From: Bacteroidota bacterium
Lineage (GTDB): Bacteria > Bacteroidota > Ignavibacteria > Ignavibacteriales > SURF-24
Direction of reading: 5' to 3'
NCBI GenBank assembly: GCA_030706145.1
Contig: JAUZPB010000025.1
Coordinates: forward strand, 1 to 44,764
Length of the DNA: 44,764 nucleotides
A model generated the notes under the pieces. It was not told the DNA's origin. It ran no database searches and saw only the letters and a list, made by a program, of their open reading frames with translations. Made by a program: the position numbers and the translations under genes. How positions within the stretch are numbered: the stretch's first letter is position 1; each line of letters opens with the position of its first letter. Shown here piece after piece: positions 1 through 7,713 of this stretch.

Positions 1-1235
1 CCATCAACTTTGTCATCTTTTAGTTCTTTTATCAGTTTACGGACATCCTTCGTAGTAGATTTATAATCCTTCTCGCCTCTAGCCTGAGCCTCAAAATCGA
101 AATAAAATTCAGGTAATGTAATAACGCCAATTCTAAATGGAGTTCCGTTGTTGTTTATGTCAAGGACTTCCTTTTTAGCAGCTTTGTCTTCAAGTTTAAT
201 TTTATCGCGAACAAGTTTAATTTCCTTTGGTTTAGCATTAGCTCCGCCTTCACCTGGAATTATCTGCAGGCGAACAACAGTGCCTTTTGCCCCTCTGATG
301 AGTTTTACGACATCATCGAGATTTTTCCCGATCACATCGACCATTTCACCACTATCGCCCTGGCCTACACTAATGATCTTATCATTTACTTTTAGAAGTT
401 TACTCTTGAAAGCAGGTCCACCAGCAATAACTTCTTTTACAACTGTATATTCATCCTCGGACTGCAAAGAGGCACCAATACCTTCCAAAGAAAGGCTCAT
501 ATTCATCTTAAAGTTTTCAGACACAGCTGGTGAAAAATACTGAGTATGAGGATCAACTGCCTCTAAGAACTGGTTTTCAAAGAGCTGAAAGACATCTTCG
601 CTTTTGAACTGAAACATTCTTCTTTCGAAATTACGGTAACGTTTTTCAAGAGTCTCTGAGATCTTAGGCCAATCTTTGCCGTCTAGTTTTTCCCGAAGAG
701 CTTCATATTTTATTCTTTTTCTCCAGATTTCATCAAGTTCCTGCTTGTCTTTGGGCCAAGGTTGATTTTTTCTGTCTGCTTCAAGATACTCATCAACAGT
801 AAAATCGAATTCCTTTTGAAGGATATTGCGTATATAGTCCATTCTTTCTTTGACGCGGACCATATACAGGTTAAAAATATCATAGGCGGGTTTTAGTCTG
901 GCAACTTTAATATCATCGTCGAGTTCATATCTAAACTTATTAAAGGCTTCTATATCAGAAGCAAGGAAATAACTTTTGTTTGGGTCAAGTGCCTTTATAT
1001 AATTATCTAAAATAACTGAAGAAAGTGAATCATTCAGATCAGGTTTTTTGTAATGATATCTTGATAAAAGAGGCATTATAAACTGGTCTTCCCTCTGCTG
1101 GACATCCCCCGGTGTAACAACAGGAACAGTAGTAGAATCGTCATCTACCTTCTTAGCATTATTTTCAACTGTACTCTGAGCTCTAAGGCTGAAGGCAGCC
1201 AGCAAAAGAATAAATAGAAGTTTAATTTTGTTCAT
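1..1235 (-). CDS. prc: Carboxy-terminal processing (tail-specific) protease Prc/Tsp, partial (C-terminus beyond window)
   Basis: Minus-strand reading frame open from ATG at 1235 to the left edge, about 411 residues. It begins with a signal-peptide-like stretch (MNKIKLLFILLLAAFSLRAQ), then a mostly helical region with the ALDPNKSYFL and AVDPHTQYFSP segments typical of the Tsp N-terminal domain, then a PDZ domain (SLEGIGASLQ, GGPAFKSKLLKVNDKI, GEMVDVIGK) and the start of the S41 protease core (RIGVITLPEFYFDFE). Prc is a periplasmic serine/lysine protease that degrades or trims proteins with nonpolar C-termini. The catalytic Ser/Lys would lie past the window edge, so activity cannot be judged. 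No clear Shine-Dalgarno precedes the ATG. Assignment is firm at family level. Confidence 0.9.
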   Translation of the reverse strand, partial: MNKIKLLFILLLAAFSLRAQSTVENNAKKVDDDSTTVPVVTPGDVQQREDQFIMPLLSRYHYKKPDLNDSLSSVILDNYIKALDPNKSYFLASDIEAFNKFRYELDDDIKVARLKPAYDIFNLYMVRVKERMDYIRNILQKEFDFTVDEYLEADRKNQPWPKDKQELDEIWRKRIKYEALREKLDGKDWPKISETLEKRYRNFERRMFQFKSEDVFQLFENQFLEAVDPHTQYFSPAVSENFKMNMSLSLEGIGASLQSEDEYTVVKEVIAGGPAFKSKLLKVNDKIISVGQGDSGEMVDVIGKNLDDVVKLIRGAKGTVVRLQIIPGEGGANAKPKEIKLVRDKIKLEDKAAKKEVLDINNNGTPFRIGVITLPEFYFDFEAQARGEKDYKSTTKDVRKLIKELKDDKVD

Positions 1236-1446
1236 TTAGTATTTTCCAATATAGTTATTCTATCCTTTAAAACAACGTCAAGGATTATTAGTTTCAAGTT
1301 TTCACAGTATTTAATCATTAATAACTAATTTAACAAAAAAAAGGGGGATAATAACTCCAAAATGAAAGAATTATTTGCAGATATCTAATTTTACAAAGGC
1401 AAAAATCGACCTCCAAAGATAAAGGGCATAAATTATTGTATAAAAA

Positions 1447-2766
1447 TTAAGAAGTTGAAGTATTTGGGGATTTTGAGGTCTGGGAGACAAGTATTTTATC
1501 GACACGGTTACCATCCATATCGACTATTTCGAAATTTAGGCCTGCACTTTCGAAGCTTTCTCCTTCTGTAGGGACTTTTTCAAGTTTAAGCATAACATAG
1601 CCACCCAAAGTTTGGAAATCCTCATCTTCTTCACCAGGCAGGAGTTCAAGCTGCATCAGATTCTTAAATTCTCCAATTGGAATCATTCCATCGATAAGCC
1701 AAGTGCCATCTTTCCTCTGAACGGCCAATGGTTCAAAATCAGCTCTGGCAGAAAATTCGCCAAGGACTTCTTCAACAAGGTCAGTAACAGTAACTAATCC
1801 CTGAACTCCACCATACTCGTCAATAACTACAGCAATATAGTTTTTTGTTTTCTTAAAGCGTTCCAGAAGTCTCAAGGCTCTTGTTCCCTCAGGTATGAGC
1901 AAAGGCTGAACAAGATTTTTCCTTATATCAAATTCTTTTTTTTCAATCTGGAAAAGAAAGAGATCCTTTACTCGTATCACGCCAAGAAGGTTATCAATGT
2001 CCTCGCTGCATACAGGGAAATTAGAAAAGCCAGATTCCAGAATAATTTTAATGTTTTCCTCATGAGAAGCATTAATGTCAAGCCACAGGATCTTTGTTCT
2101 TGGAGTCATAAAGGATTCAACTCTTTTATCTCCAAGTCTAAAAACAGATTCAAGTATGTCCTGTTCTGCTTTCTCAATAATACCTGCTTTATTACCTTGT
2201 CTAATAAGCATTCTAATTTCTTCTTCAGTAATAGCAGGTTCATTTGAAGGTTTTACACTAAGGAGGTGTAGAATTGCATCTGAGGAAAAGCTAAAGAGCG
2301 TAACAAATGGCTTACCTATTCTTGCAAGCATTTTCATTAAAGGAGAGACTTTAACGGCTATTTTTTCAGGATTGTTCAGACCAATTCTTTTGGGCACAAG
2401 TTCGCCAATGATCAATGTAATATATGTGATAAATACAACAACGAGTGTATAGCCGAGAAAATCGGCATAATTCTTTAACAAAGGAATATAGCTTAATTGT
2501 GCAGCAACTTTTGTCCCAAGTGTAGCACCACTGATAGCGCCAGCAATAACACTTATGGCAGTTATTCCGATTTGGACTGTAGAAAGAAGAGTCTGGGGAT
2601 TATTTTTCAATTCAAGAGCAACTTTAGCCTTTTCACTCCCTTTTCTTGCAAGATTTTCGAGCCTTGTCTTTCTTGAGGAAATTATTGCAATTTCAGACAT
2701 TGCAAAAAGGCCATTTGCAAATCCAAGTATGATTATTAAAACAAGTTCAAAAACTATGCTGCCCAT
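1447..2766 (-). CDS. CNNM/DUF21-CBS-CorC_HlyC membrane protein (hemolysin C/CorB-like)
   Basis: A 439-residue protein with the usual three-part layout: an N-terminal DUF21/CNNM transmembrane domain (about residues 1-190, with MSEIAIISSRKTRLE and IIGELVPKRI motifs), a CBS-domain pair (about 205-330, beginning VESFMTPRTKILWLD, second CBS with YIAVVIDEYGGVQGLVT), and a C-terminal CorC_HlyC domain (about 340-425, with TLGGYVMLKLEKVP). Relatives are inner-membrane proteins linked to Mg2+/Co2+ or polyamine efflux; the annotation hemolysin is historical. It is transcribed alone, about 210 bp from prc and divergent from the ferredoxin gene. Substrate cannot be read from the sequence. Confidence 0.9.
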   Translation of the reverse strand: MGSIVFELVLIIILGFANGLFAMSEIAIISSRKTRLENLARKGSEKAKVALELKNNPQTLLSTVQIGITAISVIAGAISGATLGTKVAAQLSYIPLLKNYADFLGYTLVVVFITYITLIIGELVPKRIGLNNPEKIAVKVSPLMKMLARIGKPFVTLFSFSSDAILHLLSVKPSNEPAITEEEIRMLIRQGNKAGIIEKAEQDILESVFRLGDKRVESFMTPRTKILWLDINASHEENIKIILESGFSNFPVCSEDIDNLLGVIRVKDLFLFQIEKKEFDIRKNLVQPLLIPEGTRALRLLERFKKTKNYIAVVIDEYGGVQGLVTVTDLVEEVLGEFSARADFEPLAVQRKDGTWLIDGMIPIGEFKNLMQLELLPGEEDEDFQTLGGYVMLKLEKVPTEGESFESAGLNFEIVDMDGNRVDKILVSQTSKSPNTSTS

Positions 2767-3032
2767 TTTATAGAGGTCTACCCATTTAATAGATTATTAT
2801 CTTTGAAAACATTAATATTCTTAATTAGAAAATACTTCCATAGACAGGAATTAGCAACACAAAATTAATAAGGGCAAGGCTTACTTTTCACTATAAGATC
2901 AAAATTACTATATTGGGCATAAGAGGAATTCTACATTACTTAGGACTTGATATTGTTAGAATTTATCAATAACATAAAATAGAAGGAAAAACTCAAAAAG
3001 GCATTCATAAAACGGCCAGAGGAGGATTGACT

Positions 3033-3386
3033 ATGACATGGGTAATTACCAGGCTATGTGCAGACTGTCAGGACACAGCATGCGTTAAGGTATGCCCTGT
3101 CGACTGTATTTACGGATTAACCGTTGAAGATTCGAATTATAGGAAACAATTGTTTATAAATCCAGATGAATGTATAAACTGCTCTGCTTGCGAACCTGAA
3201 TGTCCCTGGGGTGCCATTTTTGAAGATTCTGAAGTTCCTGCTATTTTTTCAGAAGATACAGAAATAAATGCTCAAATATTTAATGAGCATTCTCCACAAG
3301 AATTTACTACTACGCCAAAACCAATAAAAGAGAACCCGACTCCTCAGGAGATAGAAGAAAACAAGAGGAAATGGGGATATCTGTGA
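3033..3386 (+). CDS. fdxA: 7Fe-type (3Fe-4S/4Fe-4S) ferredoxin, FdxA-like
   Basis: A 117-residue ferredoxin. The N-terminal motif C-x2-C-x4-C-x3-CP (LCADCQDTACVKVCP) and the second motif C-x2-C-x2-C-x3-CP (CINCSACEPECP) match the FdxA family, where the second Cys of the first motif is usually not a ligand and that site holds a 3Fe-4S cluster. It is followed by an acidic, low-complexity tail ending near KRKWGYL. The start is set by a strong Shine-Dalgarno AGAGGAGG at 3018-3025, seven bases before ATG 3033; a TTG at 3027 in the same frame sits too close to it. A small soluble electron carrier; its partner is not evident. An esterase gene follows 83 bp downstream on the same strand. Confidence 0.9.
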   Translation: MTWVITRLCADCQDTACVKVCPVDCIYGLTVEDSNYRKQLFINPDECINCSACEPECPWGAIFEDSEVPAIFSEDTEINAQIFNEHSPQEFTTTPKPIKENPTPQEIEENKRKWGYL

Positions 3387-3469
3387 GTATTTAGTTATAG
3401 CGTTCTAATTCATAATTTTCAATTAGCATTTTTTCTAATTTACCAACAAAAAAAGAAGAAATTTATTCA

Positions 3470-4105
3470 GTGAAAACCCATAATATAATAATAAACCGGA
3501 CTGCCAGATATTTTTCTCTTGGAGATGTAAATGATTCGCTCCAAGAAATATGGATCGTTTTGCACGGTTATGGGCAGTTAGCATCTGAATTTTTGGCTAA
3601 TTTCGAAGTTCTTGACAATGGGAGCCGCTTAATAATTGCTCCAGAAGGACTATCCCGTTTTTACATAAAAAACAGTATTGGTGAAATCGGAGCCTCGTGG
3701 ATGACGAGTGAAGACAGGCTAAATGAAATAAGTGATTATATCAATTATCTTTCACAGTTAGATGAAGAAATAAGAAAGGATATAAAGGGGAAAAGGATAA
3801 AAACAGTATTACTAGGGTTTTCTCAAGGAACGGCCACAGCAATGCGGTGGTTTGAAAAGTCCAATAATCCCATAGGAGAGTTAATTCTTTGGGGAGGGCA
3901 TATCGCCCCCGATTCCAATTTAAGCTGCAGCAGATATAAAGAAACGCAACTATCTCTGGTATATGGAGCCCAAGATAAATTTATGCTTCCAACGTATTTT
4001 GAAGAAGATATCTCAATTCTAAAAAAATATGATGTAGGCTACAGGGTTTTCAGTTATAATGGAGGCCATACAATAGATGCCGATACACTTCTAAAGCTAG
4101 CTTGA
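3470..4105 (+). CDS. Alpha/beta-hydrolase, phospholipase/carboxylesterase-like serine esterase
   Basis: A 211-residue protein of the small serine-esterase type. The oxyanion-hole HG is at residues 32-33 (VLHGYG), the nucleophile elbow GFSQG places Ser118, the acid is Asp169 (GAQDKF) and the base His200 (GGHTID), so the triad is complete and spaced as in the YpfH/carboxylesterase family. No signal peptide: cytoplasmic. The start is GTG at 3470 with only a weak AGAAGAAA upstream; no better start occurs before the in-frame stop at 3413. Substrate is unknown. The gene ends 25 bp before the convergent isochorismatase-fold gene. Confidence 0.82.
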   Translation: MKTHNIIINRTARYFSLGDVNDSLQEIWIVLHGYGQLASEFLANFEVLDNGSRLIIAPEGLSRFYIKNSIGEIGASWMTSEDRLNEISDYINYLSQLDEEIRKDIKGKRIKTVLLGFSQGTATAMRWFEKSNNPIGELILWGGHIAPDSNLSCSRYKETQLSLVYGAQDKFMLPTYFEEDISILKKYDVGYRVFSYNGGHTIDADTLLKLA

Positions 4106-4130
4106 AGTATCTTCTCTATAGCCTATAAAG

Positions 4131-4700
4131 TTATTTAACAATTTTTGAAATCTGTTTAAACTCATCAGTACCACATACATTCAGAAGTTCGAAAAGTATA
4201 GCTTCTGTTGAAGTTATTTCAGCCCCATTTTTACTCATTCTTTGAAGAGCTATTGTATAGTCAAATTCCTTCCTGGATGATATGGCATCAGAAGCAACAT
4301 CGACCTGGAAATCGTTTGCCAGAAGATCCAGTACAGTTTGCTGAACGCATACATGACTTTCAATGCCACAAACAACAACCTGAGAGATATTTTTTAATTT
4401 CAGAGTTGCAAAAAGTTCATCTGCACCAGAACAGCTAAAACTCATCTTTTGAATTGGGACTAAATCTTTTAACTCATCTAAAAGTTCACCGGCTGTTGGG
4501 CCCAGACCTTTAGGATACTGCTCAGTAAAGAAAATTGGAATGCCAAGGATCTTGCATCCCCGGATCAGTTTTAAGGTATTCGAAATGACTTCTTTGGGAG
4601 AATGCATTACATTAAGAATTTTTTCCTGGATATCAACTATCAAAAGAGCTGTTTTCTCTTTATTTAATATTTTTTCATTTCGGGTTACTAGATCATCCAT
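4131..4700 (-). CDS. Isochorismatase-fold cysteine hydrolase
   Basis: A 189-residue isochorismatase/nicotinamidase-superfamily hydrolase. The catalytic triad is visible: Asp23 (LLIVDIQEK), Lys85 (IQKMSFS) and Cys118 (CGIESHVCVQ), plus the family's conserved cis-peptide region just before the Cys. Length and motif order resemble the ISOC1/YcaC-like branch of uncertain substrate more than true nicotinamidases, because the metal-binding D-x-H-x-H of nicotinamidases is not seen. AAGGAA lies about nine bases before ATG 4700. It starts 55 bp after the C39-like gene on the same strand, so the two are probably cotranscribed. Confidence 0.85.
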   Translation of the reverse strand: MDDLVTRNEKILNKEKTALLIVDIQEKILNVMHSPKEVISNTLKLIRGCKILGIPIFFTEQYPKGLGPTAGELLDELKDLVPIQKMSFSCSGADELFATLKLKNISQVVVCGIESHVCVQQTVLDLLANDFQVDVASDAISSRKEFDYTIALQRMSKNGAEITSTEAILFELLNVCGTDEFKQISKIVK

Positions 4701-4755
4701 CTTATGATTTCCTTATTAAGAGACAAAACAATAGTAATTTTAATAGTAAAATTTT

Positions 4756-5589
4756 TCAATAAATAACTTCCATTCCATATTTACCACAGGCATACATCAT
4801 CAACAACGAAGCCAGATCAACGAGTGCTTTTTTTTCATCCTCCTCATAAATAACCAGATCATAAACCTCGGCAACAAACTGCATGTTACGCAAGATTTTC
4901 TTGAGTTCTTTTACATTTGGAGTCCCATGCCAGAAAGAGACTTTTTTAACCAAAGTATTTTCATATCTTCTGAGGAATTCATTTACAGAAAGGAAATTAC
5001 TGGAATTAGAATTCCTGGGTCTGCAGATATTAATAAGATCATTAAAATAGCTATCCCACTTTTTAGCCAAAGGTTCATTTTTCCTATACATTACCTGCTT
5101 GGCCTTTTCGAGAGTAAAAAGAGCTTTAGTAGAAACTTTAAAAAGAGGAGTAATAGAGTATCCATCATAGCTTGTACAGCCATCAGTATCTATATACTTC
5201 CATCTTTTAAGTAATTGCATAGGAGTAAGAATAGTAATAACTCTTTCAAGTCCACTGTCAACAATAATATATCTATTCTTTTGATACCCGAGTACAGTCA
5301 GCCAATGGCCCCAGTTATTAACGCTCAGAATGCAAGGCAAGCCCTTGTTTAATTCTTTATCAAGTAGTTCCAATGCGCCAAAGGAATCATCCGAGCGGAA
5401 GTATTTCATTTTGCAGTTAAATTTTTTAGCTGCCCTTGCTAAACCAATTTCATCAGTACCAGCCCACCAAGTGCTGCCTGCAGTTTTTGCAATAACTTTT
5501 TCATTCTTAAATATGCCAAGCATTACCAGAGCATATTTAAGTGCAAAAGGACCGCAGTAATACTTATTTGGTTGAGGGTAAAAACTCAT
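4756..5589 (-). CDS. Peptidase C39-like cysteine-peptidase-fold protein
   Basis: A 277-residue protein whose N-terminal half matches the papain-like C39 fold: Cys12 in YYCGPFALKYAL, His95 in NNWGHWLTVLGY and Asp111 in IIVDSG form a plausible catalytic triad. There is no signal peptide or transporter domain, unlike C39 domains of bacteriocin exporters. The C-terminal half (about 140-277) is helical and unrecognised. It is divergent from a D-Ala-D-Ala-ligase-like ATP-grasp gene across a 311-bp gap and is followed on the same strand by an isochorismatase-fold gene. Such a pair suggests making and trimming or transferring an amide-linked small molecule or peptide; that is inference only. Confidence 0.7.
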   Translation of the reverse strand: MSFYPQPNKYYCGPFALKYALVMLGIFKNEKVIAKTAGSTWWAGTDEIGLARAAKKFNCKMKYFRSDDSFGALELLDKELNKGLPCILSVNNWGHWLTVLGYQKNRYIIVDSGLERVITILTPMQLLKRWKYIDTDGCTSYDGYSITPLFKVSTKALFTLEKAKQVMYRKNEPLAKKWDSYFNDLINICRPRNSNSSNFLSVNEFLRRYENTLVKKVSFWHGTPNVKELKKILRNMQFVAEVYDLVIYEEDEKKALVDLASLLMMYACGKYGMEVIY

Positions 5590-5900
5590 TTTAAATGATC
5601 TTTCTCAGGCGAATAATTTGGATTGATACTTAAATTATAAAGCAGCTTATTTGTAATAAAGCTGTATTGTCCGGTTTTATAAAACTGGAATTATTAAAGT
5701 ATAAAAACAAAATATTTAGATAAAACGGGAAACGAATATTCAAATCCAGGTTAATAGATCACAGTATTTAAGCTAAAAAATAGAACAACGCATCTTACTG
5801 ATCATACTGTAAACTAAAATAATTGTTCTAAAACATCAAATATTTTGTAAAGTATTTCAGATTTTATATATTTGAAGTCCAATATAAGAGTAAGCATCAA
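5590..5900. other. Divergent intergenic region between C39-like and ATP-grasp genes
   Basis: A 311-bp AT-rich gap that must hold the promoters for both divergent genes. I see no open frame with a ribosome-binding site. A short imperfect inverted repeat (CAGCTT at 5643-5648, AAGCTG at 5659-5664) lies in the leader of the C39-like gene. No clear -35/-10 pair could be assigned. Confidence 0.5.
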
Positions 5901-6965
5901 ATGAAAGTAGCAGTCGTATATAACCTTTCGCACTCCGACCTGGAGCATTATAAAACGGAATTTACTCCCAAGGAATTGGATTTTGAGCCATATTTTGACG
6001 TGGAAAGCTGCAATCCATTAGAGGGGTATCATTCTATAAGAGATGCCTTAATAAAAGTTGGATACGAGGCTTATTGTCTTAATTTATTTGATGATTACAA
6101 TGCATTTTTGGCAGATTACAAGATTAACTGTCCAGATATAATTTTCAACATGGTAGAGATTTACCGGGACAAAGCTTATTTAGAGATGAGTTTTGCCAGT
6201 CTTCTTGAGATGATGAAAGTACCATATACCGGAGCGCCACCTCTAGCCCTTGGTGTTTGTCAGAGAAAGATAATGACCAAAAGCATATTATCTTCTCTAG
6301 AAATAAGGACACCAAAATTTCAAGTAATTACAAGGCTTGAAGAATTAGGTTCGTTAAAGTTAAATTATCCAATAATAGTAAAGCCATCAATGGAAGATGC
6401 CAGTCTTGGCATAGAGGATGAATCGGTTGTAAGCGATATGGAAGCTTTGAAAAGACGGGTTCAGTATGTTCTTAATCACTTCAAGCAGAATGTTCTTTTA
6501 GAAGAATTCATTGATGGCAGGGAATTAAATGTAGCCGTACTAGGGGATAAAAATCCCAGAGTATTGCCAATAAGCGAAATTGATTTTTCCGAAATGCCTG
6601 CACACTTAAACAACATAGTCAGTTATCAGGCTAAGTGGGATCCATTCCATGAAGCTTATCATATGGCAAGGCCAATCTGTCCTGCGCTACTCCCTCTGGA
6701 AGTAGAAAAAGAAGCAAAGGATCTGGCATTAAGAGCGTTCAAAGCCTTAGGATGCCGCGACTATGCAAGAGTCGATATGCGTTTATCCAACGATAATAAA
6801 TTATATGTACTTGAAGCTAATCCAAATCCAGATCTGACAGAAGATGCCGGGTTTATGCGTTCATCCAGAGCTTCAGGAATGTCTTTCAGGAGAACATTAA
6901 GAAAAATAGTTGAATTTGCCTGGTCGCGAAGAGAAGAAAAAAGAATAATGGATTATGAGGTATAA
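5901..6965 (+). CDS. D-alanine--D-alanine ligase-like ATP-grasp ligase
   Basis: A 354-residue ATP-grasp enzyme related to Ddl. Visible features: VPYTGAPPLALGVCQRK (residues 107-123, the Ddl-like substrate/ATP region), ATP-binding Lys161 (IIVKPSMEDASLGI, where the glycine-rich loop of true Ddl is altered), hinge Glu201-Glu202 (LLEEFIDGREL), and Mg2+-binding Asp292, Glu305 and Asn307 (RVDMRL and VLEANPNPDL). The divergent N-domain and the C39-like/isochorismatase neighbours argue against the housekeeping Ddl, which normally sits with mur genes. More likely it makes an amide bond in a specialised metabolite, peptide or cell-wall variant. Starts at ATG 5901 with no strong Shine-Dalgarno. Confidence 0.8.
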   Translation: MKVAVVYNLSHSDLEHYKTEFTPKELDFEPYFDVESCNPLEGYHSIRDALIKVGYEAYCLNLFDDYNAFLADYKINCPDIIFNMVEIYRDKAYLEMSFASLLEMMKVPYTGAPPLALGVCQRKIMTKSILSSLEIRTPKFQVITRLEELGSLKLNYPIIVKPSMEDASLGIEDESVVSDMEALKRRVQYVLNHFKQNVLLEEFIDGRELNVAVLGDKNPRVLPISEIDFSEMPAHLNNIVSYQAKWDPFHEAYHMARPICPALLPLEVEKEAKDLALRAFKALGCRDYARVDMRLSNDNKLYVLEANPNPDLTEDAGFMRSSRASGMSFRRTLRKIVEFAWSRREEKRIMDYEV

Positions 6966-7045
6966 AACACTTTAAGGGCCATTAGCTTATAAAAATATTT
7001 CAATCGATATCAGGTTTAATCCATTATTCTACTTATGTTTTCTTT

Positions 7046-7579
7046 TCAAGATTCTATTCCCTTTCGGGAGATAATTCCTTTCTGATAGTAATGCTTAACT
7101 TCTTTCATTTCAGTAATAAGGTCAGCCCTTTCCAACAATTGTTCCGGGCAGTATCTGCCTGTCAGTATTAGTTCTACACAATCAGGTTTCATTTCAAGTA
7201 ATGGCAATACATCTTCTACTTTAAGCAAATGAAAGTAAAAAGTCACACAGATTTCATCAAGGACAATAATATCAAACTCTCTGTTTATCATTGCCTTTTT
7301 TGCTCTTTCGAGAGCCATTAGTGCAAAATTTTTATCCTTCTCATCAGGAAGATGTTTTTTAATAACAAAGTTATCATTTCCATATTGTTCAAGAGTAATA
7401 AGATTACTCAGATTCTTAAGAGCTTCAATTTCTCCATAGGGATAGTCTTTCATAAAGTGAATTATAAGAGACTTTAGGCCGCTGCCAGCAGCTCTTAAGG
7501 CCTGCCCTAAGGCAGCAGTTGTTTTTCCCTTTCCATTTCCAGTATATATCTGGATAAATCCATTTTTTAATTTTTGCAT
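7046..7579 (-). CDS. btuR: Corrinoid (cob(I)alamin) adenosyltransferase BtuR/CobO
   Basis: A 177-residue P-loop ATP:corrinoid adenosyltransferase that transfers the adenosyl group of ATP to reduced cobalamin. Walker-type GNGKGKTT at residues 15-22, Walker B-like IIVLDEI, and the family C-terminal blocks LTGRYCPEQLLERADLITEM and KHYYQKGIISRKGIE are all present. It lies 134 bp downstream of btuB on the same strand; the gap holds a hairpin and a 17-bp tandem repeat. Leader AGTGGAA-ATTTT-ATG: the GTG there is out of frame, so ATG 7579 is the start. Together with btuB it forms an uptake-and-activation unit, probably fed by the riboswitch upstream of btuB. Confidence 0.93.
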   Translation of the reverse strand: MQKLKNGFIQIYTGNGKGKTTAALGQALRAAGSGLKSLIIHFMKDYPYGEIEALKNLSNLITLEQYGNDNFVIKKHLPDEKDKNFALMALERAKKAMINREFDIIVLDEICVTFYFHLLKVEDVLPLLEMKPDCVELILTGRYCPEQLLERADLITEMKEVKHYYQKGIISRKGIES

Positions 7580-7604
7580 AAAATTTCCACTCGTGATTTA
7601 TTTA

Positions 7605-7652
7605 GCAACGTATTTTATTTTGCAACGTATTTTATTTTGCAATGTAATTTTT
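7605..7652. repeat. 17-bp tandem repeat in btuR leader
   Basis: GCAACGTATTTTATTTT occurs twice with no spacer (7605-7621 and 7622-7638), followed by a decayed third copy beginning GCAATGTAATTTT at 7639. It lies between btuB and btuR, 26 bp before the btuR start. Confidence 0.95.
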
Positions 7653-7660
7653 CAACAAAT

Positions 7661-7686
7661 TGAGGTAAGCCACAAGACTTACCTCA
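7661..7686 (-). other. Hairpin between btuB and btuR
   Basis: Perfect 9-bp inverted repeat TGAGGTAAG (7661-7669) / CTTACCTCA (7678-7686) with an 8-nt loop, just after the btuB stop. On the minus strand the next bases are ATTTGTTG, so there is no solid U-tract. It may act as a weak attenuator or 3'-end stabiliser rather than a strong terminator. Confidence 0.6.
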
Positions 7687-7713
7687 CTAATAAAGAGATA
7701 CTGTCAACAGACA

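Noticed and set aside
148-543. 131-codon plus-strand open frame
   Set aside because: It lies fully antisense to the protease gene, whose frame has a clear PDZ domain; the plus-strand product is Ser/Leu-rich with no recognisable features.
2075-2452. 125-codon plus-strand open frame
   Set aside because: Antisense to the CBS/DUF21 coding region; no ribosome-binding site or domain.
3027-3032. TTG 3027 as start of the ferredoxin
   Set aside because: It lies one base after GGAGG, too close for initiation; ATG 3033 is at the right distance.
7661-7686. btuB-btuR hairpin as a full intrinsic terminator
   Set aside because: The stem is sound, but no U-run follows on the minus strand, so I list it only as a hairpin.
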